A stretch of 64,000 nt of DNA, from positions 67,405,474 through 67,469,473 of the forward strand of contig OX411543.1 in the NCBI GenBank assembly GCA_948146395.1, read 5' to 3'. The stretch comes from Fragum whitleyi. Its lineage: Eukaryota; Mollusca; Bivalvia; Cardiida; Cardiidae. Position numbers and translations under genes: made by a program. This document shows positions 1 to 9,800 of the stretch, piece after piece (positions within the stretch are counted from its first letter, which is position 1; each line of letters opens with the position of its first letter). The notes below the pieces were generated by a model. It saw nothing but the letters and a program-made list of their open reading frames with translations, had not been told where the DNA came from and searched no databases.

Positions 1-740
1 TCTTTTACTGTACTTTAAGATCAACCATAACCAATTTACTTTTTAACCAACTTTAACTAACAACTTTCTCAGACAACGCGCCTGCTTACCATTATCTTAC
101 GAGATTGTCAAGCAGAACAATATAGAAGTAGAAATGAAGAAAGGATTAAATGAAGATGGAAATATGTGATAAAGGGGAAGTGAAACCTTTCACAGCTATA
201 GCAACCTTTGTCTAGTTGTTAACACAAGGATAAGTATACCCCTTTTGTGTATTATGGTAAGACAAAGATGTCAGCCTTTAATGGAATGTCAATATATTTT
301 TCATCATATTAAAGTTTTCTAAACTTTTTCGTGCTAAGGGCATTTGAACATAAAACGCTTTTTTTTCAAAGTTTTTGTGTTTGGGTAATATATAATTATG
401 GGTATAAACAAATGACTTTAATTTTTAAAAGAGCGATTAAGAAATGCAGTTTGACATCAAAATGAGTTGTAAAATTGGTCCTGTGTTAAAATATCTTGTA
501 TATGTTCCGGACTACCGACACAGGTCTGAGTCCCGGCTGTTTTGCTGTTGGCGCCATGTTTATTAAAGAGGTATTCAGAGATAAAGCCTAGAGATTCAGA
601 GCACATCTGGTATCAAAATGAATGGTGCACTGACAGACTTTTGGTAATAATTGTCTTTTTTATAAATATATATATACAAATGAAGTAAGTGAAAACAAAA
701 TAAAGAAATAATGCTGCCAATGACAAAATTTCGAAAGAGT
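1..740. other. AT-rich stretch with no recognised gene or element
   Basis: I see no coding region, RNA gene or clear element end here. A slightly GC-richer patch near 500-560 has no recognisable coding frame. It is probably intergenic DNA or decayed repeat. Confidence 0.4.
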
Positions 741-749
741 CAAGATTAT

Positions 750-1338
750 ATGGGCTCTTGATGGGTCCTTCATGGGCCATGACTAAGTGATGGGCCCATC
801 TGGGTCCCATAAGATTATTTGTCCAAAATTTGCCCGTATAAATCCCACATTCATGATGAAAATTGTCACAAGGGTCCTTTGTGGCCCCTATGTGGGCTTA
901 TATTTCAAGTGAGGGACCCACATGGGCCCCATATCAGAATTTTGCACACAATCTGCCCATATGGCCCCCGAAATTTCATGCTTACTGGGATATTTCCTGG
1001 CCAATCAAAATTTCACCAACATTTTTTTTAAGGTCACCCAAGCAACATTCTGGTAAAATTTCATAGAAATCCGCCCAGTGGTTCAGGCGAAGATGTCGTC
1101 AAAGATTCTAAAGTGAAAAAAAAATGTCCCGCCCAGCCACGTCCTTATTTATGGGCCAATCAAAATTTCATGAACAATTTTGAAAAGGGTCAACCAAGGA
1201 ACATTTTCATTGTAATCAGCCTAGTGGTTGAGTAGAAAAAGATTTTAAGATTGTTGATGACAGACGATACACAAGGAGAGACGGACTCAAGGTGATCATT
1301 TAAGCTCCCCTTGAGCACGTTGTGCTCAGGTGAGCTAA
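750..1338 (+). mobile_element. Pearl/HINE-like element, 5' end unresolved
   Basis: The right end is diagnostic: a GAGCAC-GTT-GTGCTC hairpin followed by CTCAGGTGAGC and TAA at 1336-1338, the 3' signature of many elements in this window. A short GACGATACACAAGGAGAGACGG tract-like region sits before it. The core resembles the element at 36625-38005 (phrases on 'aatcaaaatttc', 'ggaacatt' and 'cagcccagtgg'). No matching 5' hairpin was found, so the left boundary is a guess. The stretch at 740-1000 is rich in GGGCCC-like words. Confidence 0.5.
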
Positions 1339-1422
1339 AAACATAAGTGTTTTTTGCAGACAAAATTCACACATTTACATTCCAAACAGCAAACAAATGG
1401 TATGTGTTGTTTTTATAAATAA

Positions 1423-1689
1423 ATGAATAAACTTTCGGACTTTTTCAGCAGTAACGTCGGATTATTTCAAGGGGAGATAACTTCGCCAATTTTGTTTTCC
1501 TTCTTCCTTAATGATATTGAGAACCTCTTTCAAAATGAATTGCTGGAAGGGTTGTCCATTTTTCAGATATTTATATATTTTGTTGCAGACGACGCGGTCC
1601 TTCTGTCTGAATCGAGTGACGGCCTTCAACAATTACTCGCTCAATTAGAATCATATTGCCTTAAATTGAAATTAAAGTTAATGTAGAAA
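1423..1689 (+). pseudogene. Decayed LINE reverse transcriptase, fragment 1 of 3
   Basis: The frame reads a reverse-transcriptase palm segment: a QGE.TSP..FS.FLNDIE-type block (GLFQGEITSPILFSFFLNDI) followed by the catalytic VADDAVLLSES motif. The AxDD aspartates are present. The fragment stops where a pearl-type element (1690-3365) is inserted, and the same coding region resumes at 3366. A one-base deletion just before the junction shows the copy was already broken or has decayed since. It belongs to an APE-type non-LTR retrotransposon. Confidence 0.8.
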
Positions 1690-3365
1690 CAAGAGGGCCG
1701 TTGGCCCTGGGTCGCTCACCTGAGAAAAAAGCTTCATTACCTAGGTATGTCCATGCAACCACAGAAAAAGAGATTTTCACTTATTCAATCAGATAACATT
1801 TGAAATAATCACCCCCCCCCCCTCTGCTCCTCCCCTGGACATTATTTGTTTAAGCTTTTTCCATAAAAGGTCTGTGATCAGCTAATCTATGCCAGATATA
1901 CAGGCTGAGTCTGAGACTTTTAAAGTTTTCTTTAATGAGTTGATCAATCCATGTCAAATATAAAGGCTGTAGGGATTCAAAATTCTCAACAAAGCACTCC
2001 CCCCTCCCCCAAGATGCTCTGCCCCTGGTGAATCTACAGTCATGATTTTAGCTAATTCAATATATGTCCATATGCTGATCATCCATACCAATTTTCAAGT
2101 CTGTAGGACTCCTGGCTCATTAGAAGAAGTTTTAAAGATTTCAAAAATGATCCAAAGTACTACCCCCTCCCCAAGACACTCAGCACCTGGTGACCCTACA
2201 GTCATGATTTTAGCTATTATTAATGTCAATATATTGATCACCCATGACAATTTTCAAGTCTGTAGGGTTCCTGATCCAGGAGAAGAATAAGGTTAAAGAT
2301 TTCAAAATTGATCCAAATTACTACCCCCTGCCCCCTAATGCTCCGCATCTGGTGGCCCTACATTCATGATTTTAGCTATTTTATTTTAGATCTATATGCT
2401 TATCATCCATGCCAATATTGAAGTCTGTAGGGCTCCTGGTTCATTAGAAGATGAAGATTTAAGTTACAAAATTTCCACAAAAATACTCCCCCCTCCCCCC
2501 TGATGCTCCGCACCTGGTGGCTTTGCAGTCATGATTTTATCTATTTATATAAAGGTCTATGAGCTGATCCTTCATGCCAATTTTCAAGTCTGTAGGGCTA
2601 GTGATTCAGAAGAAGAAGAAGGTTAAAGATTACAAAATTTTCACAAAAGTACTATCCTCTCCCCCCTGGTGCTACGCACCTGGTGAATCTACAGTCATGA
2701 TTTTAGCTATTTTAATAAAGGTCCATATGCTGATCATCCATGCCAATATTCAAATGTGTAGATCTCCTGGTTTAGAAGAAGAAAAAGGTTAAAGATTACA
2801 AAATTTTCATCATAGTACTACCCCCTCCCCCCTGGTGCTCCGCACCTGGTGGCCCTACAGATATGATTTAAGTTATTTTTATTAGGGTCTATGAGGTGAT
2901 GATACATGCAAAATTTTAAGGCTGTAGGCCTTCATGATCAGAAGAAGAAGAAGGTTAAAGATTACAAAATTTACCCAAAGTACTACCCCCTCCCCCCTGA
3001 TGCTCCGCACCTGGTGGCCCAACAGATATGATTTTAGCTATTTTTATTAAGGTCTATGAGCTGATCATCCATACCAAATTTCAAGGCTGTAGGGCTGCTG
3101 GTTCAGAAGAAGAAGTATTTTAAAGATTTTCTTAAATTTTTAACTTTGGTTGCCATAGCAACCAGAGTTTTTCACCGATTTCAATTCTTTTAGCAATTCT
3201 TAAAGGGGACCACCTAAGGAACATTTCTGCCAAGTTTGGTTAAAATTGGCCTAGTAGTTTAGGAGGAGATGTCGTTTAAAGAAATTGTTGACGGACGACG
3301 GACGACGCACGGACAAAAGGTGATCACAATAGCTCACTTGAGCACGTTGTGCTCAGGTGAGATAA
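1690..3365 (+). mobile_element. Pearl/HINE-like element, GGGCC-GTT-GGCCC family, inside a LINE
   Basis: It starts CAAGAG, then a GGGCC-GTT-GGCCC hairpin and GCTCACCTGAG. It ends with the hairpin GAGCAC-GTT-GTGCTC, the inverse word CTCAGGTGAG and a mutated TAA end (GATAA). Between them are about nine divergent core units of roughly 160-170 bp, each with a C-rich tract followed by 'tgctccgcacctggtg'. Just before the 3' hairpin is an ACGG-like microsatellite (3290-3313). Removing 1690-3365 rejoins the host LINE reading as VEKTKIVAF with no target duplication. Two further copies are at 52035 and 55049. There is no coding capacity; short frames through the core are repeat artefacts. Confidence 0.85.
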
Positions 3366-4111
3366 AAACAAAAATTGTAGCTTTTAGGAAAGGCGGAATT
3401 TTATCAAGAGACCTTAAATGGCATTATGCAGGACAGCCACTAGAAATAGTGAGTAGTTTCAACTACCTAGGATTAGTATTTTCGAGTGGCGGTTCGTTTC
3501 AAATAGCCACAAAAACTCTCGCCGATACGCGCAATGGGGTCGTTATTTTATATCATTAGAGACTTTTGTTTACCAGTTAATATTCTACCGAATCTTTTCG
3601 ACACGTACGTCGATTCATTACTTAGTTATAACTGTGAAATATGGGGGTTTAACCAAGCTGAAATTATAGAACGGATACATAGAAAATTCTGCAAAGGGAT
3701 TCTTAATGTTAAAATGTCTACAAACTCGCTATCATTATTATCGGAGTTAGGAAGGTTTCCATTTATAATTGAACGTCACGTTAGAATAATAAAATAATGG
3801 TTAAAACTATACAATTCGGAAAAAAATGCATTCTCAGTGCTATTATTGAGTACCAGAGAGAAGAAATAGGCAAAACTCCCAAAAAGATGAACTGGTCATC
3901 TAAGGTTAAAAGTTTGCTAGAAAATTGGGGATTTGGTGAAGTATGGATGTATCCAGAATCAGTGAATGCGGAAAAATTTATACCAATTATATCAGCTAGG
4001 CTGAAAGATATTTATATCAATAACTGGCAAGCCAATGTTATGTACACCTCGTCATTGAAATTTTATAGCTATTTCAAAACTGAATATGAACGATCATCTT
4101 ATTTAGATATA
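3366..4111 (+). pseudogene. Decayed LINE reverse transcriptase, fragment 2 of 3
   Basis: This continues the LINE at 1423. The reading passes through KTKIVAFRKGG, the FNYLGLVFSSGGSF block, then YVDSLLSYNCEIWGF and a helical C-terminal region (SLLENWGFGEVWMYPESV, KDIYINNWQ) usual downstream of the RT palm. Frame changes occur near 3540 and 3795-3890. The coding sense stops at about 4111 (after the residues SSYLDI), where a younger LINE is inserted, and resumes at about 8704. The last open stretch, from 3797, is fused by chance to the ORF1 remnant of the younger LINE. Confidence 0.75.
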
Positions 4112-4594
4112 AATCCTGAAACCTATGGATCAATGTTCAAGGGAGACAACTACGGGCAGATCTCAAATATACCAGTGATTAATAACCGGAATGCGAATCA
4201 AGCCGATAGGAAAAAAACGAAACGGTCAAATATACCACCAGATGAGTCCTCTAGCAAGAGTAGTCACGATACCGACACAAATGACGAAAATAAAAGATTT
4301 ACAGGCGTGTTACGTAGAAAAGCCAAAGCATACTTAGTGACGGGTATTAGCCTAGAAAGCAACCAGAGTGGACTTGAAGACTTCCTTACAGAATTGGGTC
4401 TAGTATATAGAACAGCAAAATTCGTAACGACGCGGAGAACAGATTGCCTGTCCGCCCATATCGTAATCAACGAAGACCAGTCTTACATAGTTGAAGACCC
4501 AGACACATGGCCCGATGGTATTCATTGTCGACCATGGCTCCCTAGAACAGAGTACATACAAAGATATTTGTCCCGAAATTCCAACCAATACTAA
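4112..4594 (+). CDS. LINE ORF1 protein, 5'-truncated (C-terminal about 160 residues)
   Basis: The open frame begins at 3797, but its first ~105 codons belong to the older LINE; the younger element contributes only from about 4112. The visible part has a polar, lysine/serine-rich linker and then a compact domain (AYLVTGISLESNQSGLEDFL, followed by TRRTDCLSAHIVI and a WPDGIHCRPWLP ending) resembling the RRM-like C-terminal domain of many LINE ORF1 RNA-binding proteins. It ends in TAA directly before the ATG of ORF2, in the same frame. The true start was lost by 5' truncation. The function (RNA binding in the retrotransposition particle) is inferred from position and family. Confidence 0.6.
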   Translation, partial: NPETYGSMFKGDNYGQISNIPVINNRNANQADRKKTKRSNIPPDESSSKSSHDTDTNDENKRFTGVLRRKAKAYLVTGISLESNQSGLEDFLTELGLVYRTAKFVTTRRTDCLSAHIVINEDQSYIVEDPDTWPDGIHCRPWLPRTEYIQRYLSRNSNQY

Positions 4595-7500
4595 ATGAGT
4601 ACGAACGGCGAAATACGATTAATGTCTTGGAATGTTACCGGCATATGGTCAGGCGTCCCATACCTTAACAAGGAATTAGAAAGTCGAAATATAACTGTTT
4701 GTGGCATATCCGAACATTGGCTACTAGACAATAACAAACACATGATGGACACAATAAATGAAAAATACGAAGCACACGTCATAACATGTAAAGATATACC
4801 GATTCATAATGGTAGACAATTTGGTCGCGGTGGCGTAGGTTTATTATGGCAGAAAAACATTAATAGTGCTGTTAATATTATTGAAACAAACAGTGATCGC
4901 ATAGCCTCAATAAAAATCGTCACGAGAAAATCGACTATCTACATTATTCAGGTTTATCTACCGTGCTCCAATGAAGCACTGGAAACATTCAAAGCGGAAA
5001 TTGATACCCTGAATGATTTAATTTCGAGCTTTGAAAAACATTCACAGATTGTGTTGATGGGCGATTTTAACGCCAGGCTTTATGAAACAAACCTTAATCC
5101 GAGTCGGGGACGAGAAAGATATGTATCGAACCTAATCCAATCTCATTACCTGGTAGTATTAACCGGAAGTGAAAAAAGTACCGGAAGCAGGTATTCATTT
5201 GTTACCGGAACAAACGCCGAACCAAGTTTAATAGACCATTTTGTTGTAAGTGAACACATGAAAAACCTCGTACGATACTGTCATATTGCTGATGATGCCC
5301 CTTTAAACGTATCGAGACATCTTCCGATATTTTTATATGTACAAAGTGACGATCTATTTGACTATAAAAATATGAACGCGCCTGATTTCAAACGCCTCAA
5401 TTTTAAGTGGGACTCCGTTGAAGCCATCCAGTGTTATGAACATAATCTATCAACCTGCCTAGAACGAACTATATTTGACTTTAATAATATAGACGAAACA
5501 TACGAAAAAATAGGGTCAATAATAATTAATGCGGCTAGTGAAACATTAGCGAAGAAAAAATTTAAAAAATATCTCAAACCTTACTGGTCCGACAAAGTGA
5601 AAGAATCTCATCACAAAATGAATCATTTTAGAAAAATATGGATCGCAAATGGTCGAGCTAAGCAGGGTGAAAGCTATTACAATTATAAGAAATCTAAAAC
5701 AAAGTTTCGCTGCAGCCTTAGGAAAGCGGCTCACGAATATGAAAATGCCGAAAGTGAACGGTTAGACAAACTGGCAGAACTAGATCAAAGCGCATTTTGG
5801 AAAGCTGTGAACGCTAATAAACATAGCAGACGACAGGTTTCAGAAATGATCTTTGACCAAGAGACTATAAGAGATCCAGAGAAAATTCTTCAGGGATGGA
5901 GCAAATATTTCTCAACATTATATGATCACTCAATGGACGAAAGATTTGATGAAACTTTTCGCGTTGATATCGAGGAAAGGTTAGAAAACTATTTAGAATG
6001 TAGTCAAAGTGAAGATAGTTCTAAAAGTATTTCCTATGAGGTAACTTATATAGAATTAAAACAAACTATTGGCTCAATGCCGAATGGGAAATCCGCCTCA
6101 TACGACAATATCACTTACGAACATCTGAAATACGGTGGTAAAACGCTAATCTACTACTTAGTAAAACTGTTCAATTCCATAATATTACATGAGTACATTC
6201 CCGTTAAATTCAAGGAAAGCTTAACAGTAACGATTCATAAAGGCAACGGAAAATCAAAATCCGACCCGAACAATTACAGAGCTATATCATTGTTACCCGC
6301 AATATCAAAAGTTTTCGAAAAGCTCTTGCTGCAAAGGTTAGAGAAAACTGATTTGAAATTGTCACTTAATCCACTACAGTATGGATTCCAACGTAATAAA
6401 TCATGCAAGATGACGTCATTTATTGTACAAGAATCGGCAAATTTTTGCAAAGAAAGACATAGTACGCTCTATGCATGTTTCCTTGATACGATGAAAGCAT
6501 TCGATCGAACATGGATCAATGGTGTTATTTATAAACTTTTCAATTTTGGTATCAGAGGTAAAGGGCTAAGAATTCTCAATAACATGATGAAAGGCTGTAC
6601 CGGTCGAGTCCTTGCTTATGGACACTTATCGGACCCATATAGGATCATGCAGGGAACAAGACAAGGCAGTATCTTGTCACCCCTGTACTACACGATCTTC
6701 ATTGACGAACTACTAAAAGAGCTGTCATATTCGCCTCATGGATTTAAACTAAATGACTTACCGATCTGTGCACCCACACAAGCCGACGATATGGTACTAC
6801 TTTCACTAAGCAAAAATGGCTTGAACGAACTTCTGAAAATATGCAGCAGCTATGCGAACAAATGGCGCTTCTCGTATAACGAAAGTAAATGTGCTGTTCT
6901 GACCCTCAATGATAACCGTCGTTCTAATGGTGTGAATATCCAACTTAACAACACTTATTTAAGTGAAGTAAAGGAGTACAGACATCTTGGTGTTGTACAG
7001 TGCCAATCCCGTAGAAAACCAGCAAATGTTGATAGTATCAGACAACTGGCGAGGGGAACATTATTCAGTTTTGTAAAGACGGGGATTAACCCAAAATCAA
7101 CTAATCCAATTACTCTAGCAAGACTATATTCATCAGTTGTATTACCAAAAGCCTTCTTTGGCTGTGAATTATGGACCGATATACGTAAAAATGACTTAAA
7201 ACACCTTGAAAGCACCCACCATTTTTGTTTAAAGTATATCCAAAATTTACCGACATACACAAGATCAGACATGGTTAAAGGTCTAATGGGATCTACGTCT
7301 ATAGAAGTGTACATTGAACTGCAAAAACTGTATTTCCTCGGTTCATTGTGTCGCTTAAATCCAAGTGATATTGCATACAAACTACTAGTCACAAGACTGT
7401 TACAGTGTAAAAATAAAATAACGCATCTAAATATCGGTTATGCAAAAGAGATACTCGAGATCGTAGAAAAATACGATCTGAGTACATTCTTAAATGAATT

Positions 7501-8050
7501 CTTAAACTCTGGCACATTCCCAGCAAAAGAGATGTGGAAAAAACTATGTAAATCCAAGTTATTTAAATATGAAGAGACAATGTGGCGTAATAGAATGTTC
7601 CAAGACGACGAATTTGAGCGTTTCAGAGACATTCACCAGCATCTGGTACCAGCCAACTACTGGTACATCTCACTTGAGGACCCAACCATGCTTTCAGGGA
7701 TGAAAAGTGTAGTCAGACTAATTTGTAAACCAAAGACTGAAAACATTTACTGTCATCATTGTAACAGCATTGTTACTGATTTACTCTTTCACTTAGTTCT
7801 TTACTGTAACAGTCAACCCGTAACTAGCGCTAGAAGCATATATTTCGAACTGGTCAAAACAAAGATATCACCCGATTTATATAGATTTCTAGAGCATATT
7901 GACCATGAGCTTTTAATCAAGTATTTACTCGGGTACTCAGACGAGACTATTTTACGTCTGATCGATCGGAATAAAGACGTTGATTTTATCAAAATAAGTT
8001 CTAAGTACTTATGCAAGATAATACAATGCACACGTGTACAAAGTTTTTAG
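4595..8050 (+). CDS. LINE ORF2: AP-like endonuclease and reverse transcriptase, intact
   Basis: This 1151-residue polyprotein would nick target DNA and copy the element RNA by target-primed reverse transcription. The endonuclease occupies about residues 5-250: SWN (N13), SEHW (E40), LMGDFNA (D157, N159), SLIDH (D214) and SRHLP (H242) match the catalytic set of the exo/endo/phosphatase fold. The RT lies at about 490-800: YRAISLLPAISKVFEKLL, then GFQRNKSC, motif A CFLDTMKAFD (D631), QGTRQGSILSPL (686-697) and the active site QADDM (729-733), with Q where most LINEs have Y or F. A C-terminal knuckle C1053-x2-C1056-x9-H1066-x4-C1071 ends the protein. Start at 4595: ATG abuts the ORF1 stop in the same frame. 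There are no internal stops, so the protein may be functional. Confidence 0.93.
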   Translation: MSTNGEIRLMSWNVTGIWSGVPYLNKELESRNITVCGISEHWLLDNNKHMMDTINEKYEAHVITCKDIPIHNGRQFGRGGVGLLWQKNINSAVNIIETNSDRIASIKIVTRKSTIYIIQVYLPCSNEALETFKAEIDTLNDLISSFEKHSQIVLMGDFNARLYETNLNPSRGRERYVSNLIQSHYLVVLTGSEKSTGSRYSFVTGTNAEPSLIDHFVVSEHMKNLVRYCHIADDAPLNVSRHLPIFLYVQSDDLFDYKNMNAPDFKRLNFKWDSVEAIQCYEHNLSTCLERTIFDFNNIDETYEKIGSIIINAASETLAKKKFKKYLKPYWSDKVKESHHKMNHFRKIWIANGRAKQGESYYNYKKSKTKFRCSLRKAAHEYENAESERLDKLAELDQSAFWKAVNANKHSRRQVSEMIFDQETIRDPEKILQGWSKYFSTLYDHSMDERFDETFRVDIEERLENYLECSQSEDSSKSISYEVTYIELKQTIGSMPNGKSASYDNITYEHLKYGGKTLIYYLVKLFNSIILHEYIPVKFKESLTVTIHKGNGKSKSDPNNYRAISLLPAISKVFEKLLLQRLEKTDLKLSLNPLQYGFQRNKSCKMTSFIVQESANFCKERHSTLYACFLDTMKAFDRTWINGVIYKLFNFGIRGKGLRILNNMMKGCTGRVLAYGHLSDPYRIMQGTRQGSILSPLYYTIFIDELLKELSYSPHGFKLNDLPICAPTQADDMVLLSLSKNGLNELLKICSSYANKWRFSYNESKCAVLTLNDNRRSNGVNIQLNNTYLSEVKEYRHLGVVQCQSRRKPANVDSIRQLARGTLFSFVKTGINPKSTNPITLARLYSSVVLPKAFFGCELWTDIRKNDLKHLESTHHFCLKYIQNLPTYTRSDMVKGLMGSTSIEVYIELQKLYFLGSLCRLNPSDIAYKLLVTRLLQCKNKITHLNIGYAKEILEIVEKYDLSTFLNEFLNSGTFPAKEMWKKLCKSKLFKYEETMWRNRMFQDDEFERFRDIHQHLVPANYWYISLEDPTMLSGMKSVVRLICKPKTENIYCHHCNSIVTDLLFHLVLYCNSQPVTSARSIYFELVKTKISPDLYRFLEHIDHELLIKYLLGYSDETILRLIDRNKDVDFIKISSKYLCKIIQCTRVQSF

Positions 8051-8317
8051 ATGAGAATCGCAGAGGGATAAATAATTACCTTGCACTGCATATTGAGGAG
8101 AGAGAACGTAACTCTAACTCGACAGTGGGTTACCACAACGTCACAGATACACTCACATGCTGTATTTGTGAAGTTTCAGTACTCCAGTGCCGATTTATTG
8201 AATTTTCACTAAGTCAGACAATTGAAATCAGAAGTTGATAAAAAAGAATATAGATACATATGGGTTTATATAAATGAATATATCAATATGTGTATTTTAT
8301 ATTTTTTTCTTCATGTG

Positions 8318-8560
8318 TTTATGTATGTATGTATGTATGTATGCATACATGTATGTATGAATGAATGTATGTATGTATGTGTGTATGTATGTATGTATGT
8401 ATGTATGTGTGTTTGTATGTGTGTATGTATGTGTGTACGTGTGTATGTATGTATGTATGTATGTATGTATGTATGTATGTATGTATGTATGTATGTATGT
8501 ATGTATGTATGTATGTATGTATGTACGTGTGTGTGTGTATGTGTGTGTCCATGTGGGTGT
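8318..8560. repeat. (ATGT)n microsatellite
   Basis: About 240 bp of ATGT/GTGT repeats, purest at 8440-8525, with interruptions to GTGTAC and GTGTGT. It lies in the 3' UTR of the young LINE. Open frames on both strands (tyrosine-valine-cysteine or histidine-threonine runs) are artefacts of the repeat. Confidence 0.95.
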
Positions 8561-8703
8561 ATATGTAAATACGAGGTATTGGATATGGGTGTATATATTA
8601 GCATAGGTGTGATTACCCAATGCACTAATGTCTTCTTGTATCATTTATTACTTTATACAATGTGTCTTTGAGATCTTCAGAAAATGGAGGAAATAAAGAT
8701 ATA

Positions 8704-8997
8704 TATAGCACGATTTGAAAATTGAAACTGGTCGTCACGAAAACATAGCGAGAAACGAAAGGTACTGTAAATTATGCACATTCAATGATATAGAAGATGA
8801 ATATAATTTTACACTATGTTGTCCTTTTTATCATGAAATTCGAAAAAAAATATATCCCAAAATACTTTACAAAAAATCCAAGTATGTATAAATTTGTTGA
8901 ACTTTTAAATACATCTGACAAAACAATTTTACTCAGACTGTCAAACTATTTCAAACAGGCTTTCCATAAAAGAAAAACATATTATTCTGAAATTTAA
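8704..8997 (+). pseudogene. Decayed LINE, fragment 3 of 3 (C-terminal end)
   Basis: This is the last part of the older LINE. After the younger insertion the reading resumes as IETGRHENIARNERYCKLC, then FTLCCPFYHEIRKKYIPKYF and KTILLRLSNYF, ending at TAA 8995-8997. The CxxC...CC pattern with the following basic helix is the usual C-terminal knuckle of these LINEs. One frameshift lies near 8715. The downstream 9000-9100 is probably its 3' UTR. Confidence 0.75.
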
Positions 8998-8999
8998 TT

Positions 9000-9540
9000 A
9001 TATCATACTTACAAACTTTTATGACTCTCACTATATAACGTTACTTAACCATGAATATGTAGATTACGTAGACTCTTGTATCATGTTTGTCATTTCCTTT
9101 TCATGCATTTTTAAATCGGACTGCGAAGCAGTCGATTTATAAATACCGTTTTCCAGAAATCCAGTCTGTTTGACCCACTACATTTTTACCATTATCTTCT
9201 GAGCAATGTGTTCAAACCAAATTATGTGTTTTCAAACACCGAAGAAACGGCCTTTTCAGTCACAATCTACAAACTTTGTTTTTATCTTATTTACTTTTCG
9301 ACAAATAGAGAAGAGGCTAATACAAAATTTGATTTAGTAATTACCAGTTAGTATTTTCAGTGTTTATAACAAGATTTTCGGTTGAGTAAAGGAGTTGAAA
9401 CGTACAATAGGTTAACTGAATAATAAATTTGTAGCACTTACAATATTACTGCTCTGATGTTTTTCTCGAACGGTCATTTACCAGTTGTAGGGCTGACAAC
9501 CAATCAAATTCTGTTATGATTATCACTCGGTCAAAACCCA
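9000..9540. other. No gene seen; contains a perfect short hairpin
   Basis: Probable LINE 3' UTR, then AT-rich DNA. The only clear structure is a hairpin GACTGC-GAA-GCAGTC near 9119-9133, framed by ATCG and CGAT, like the terminal hairpins of pearl-type elements but without a clear partner. Confidence 0.4.
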
Positions 9541-9549
9541 CGCGTAAAT

Positions 9550-9800
9550 TCAGACCACGTGGTAGATGCAAATGGACATCGTCTGCTCGAAATGTGTCAA
9601 TTAAGTTGTTTGTCATTGGTCAATAGTCGTCTGCTCTCAAACAGGGAGCGTGGGAAGTTTACTTTTTGTTCCAATGGTGGAATGAGTACTGTTGACTATG
9701 TGTTAACAAATAGAAATAATTTTGTAATTTTGAAATATTTGATTTCAATGAGCACTCTGATCACGCTCCAATCCTATTTTCAATATATTCAAATTTGAGT
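9550..9800 (+). pseudogene. LINE endonuclease fragment
   Basis: The frame reads VDANGHRLLEMCQLSCLSLV, then GKFTFCSNGGMSTVDYVLTN. The NGxxLLxxC, FTF and STVDY(V/L)L blocks are the C-terminal half of a LINE apurinic-type endonuclease; the D of VDY corresponds to the catalytic aspartate before the SDH motif. After TN the frame breaks. It is a separate, older relic, possibly of the same clade as the LINE at 1423. Confidence 0.7.

Larger units (their letters stand above)
4112..8696 (+). mobile_element. Young 5'-truncated non-LTR retrotransposon (LINE) nested in an older LINE
   Basis: This about 4.6-kb unit holds the 3' part of ORF1, a complete ORF2, a 3' UTR with a large ATGT microsatellite and an A-rich 3' end. 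The flanks carry a candidate 7-bp target duplication, AGATATA, at 4105-4111 and 8697-8703. The older LINE's coding sense stops on the left side and picks up on the right, which supports these limits. ORF2 has no internal stop, so the copy is recent. It is APE-type (N-terminal endonuclease, then RT), of the CR1/Jockey/I group; the exact clade needs a tree. Confidence 0.75.

Noticed and set aside
1690..3365. TIR transposon or MITE interpretation of the inverted subterminal words
   Set aside because: The words are not at the very ends, there is no target duplication, and the 3' hairpin-plus-TAA layout fits Helentron/pearl elements better.
8222..8671. Overlapping open frames on both strands rich in Tyr-Val-Cys or His-Thr
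   Set aside because: They translate an (ATGT)n microsatellite and have no other support.
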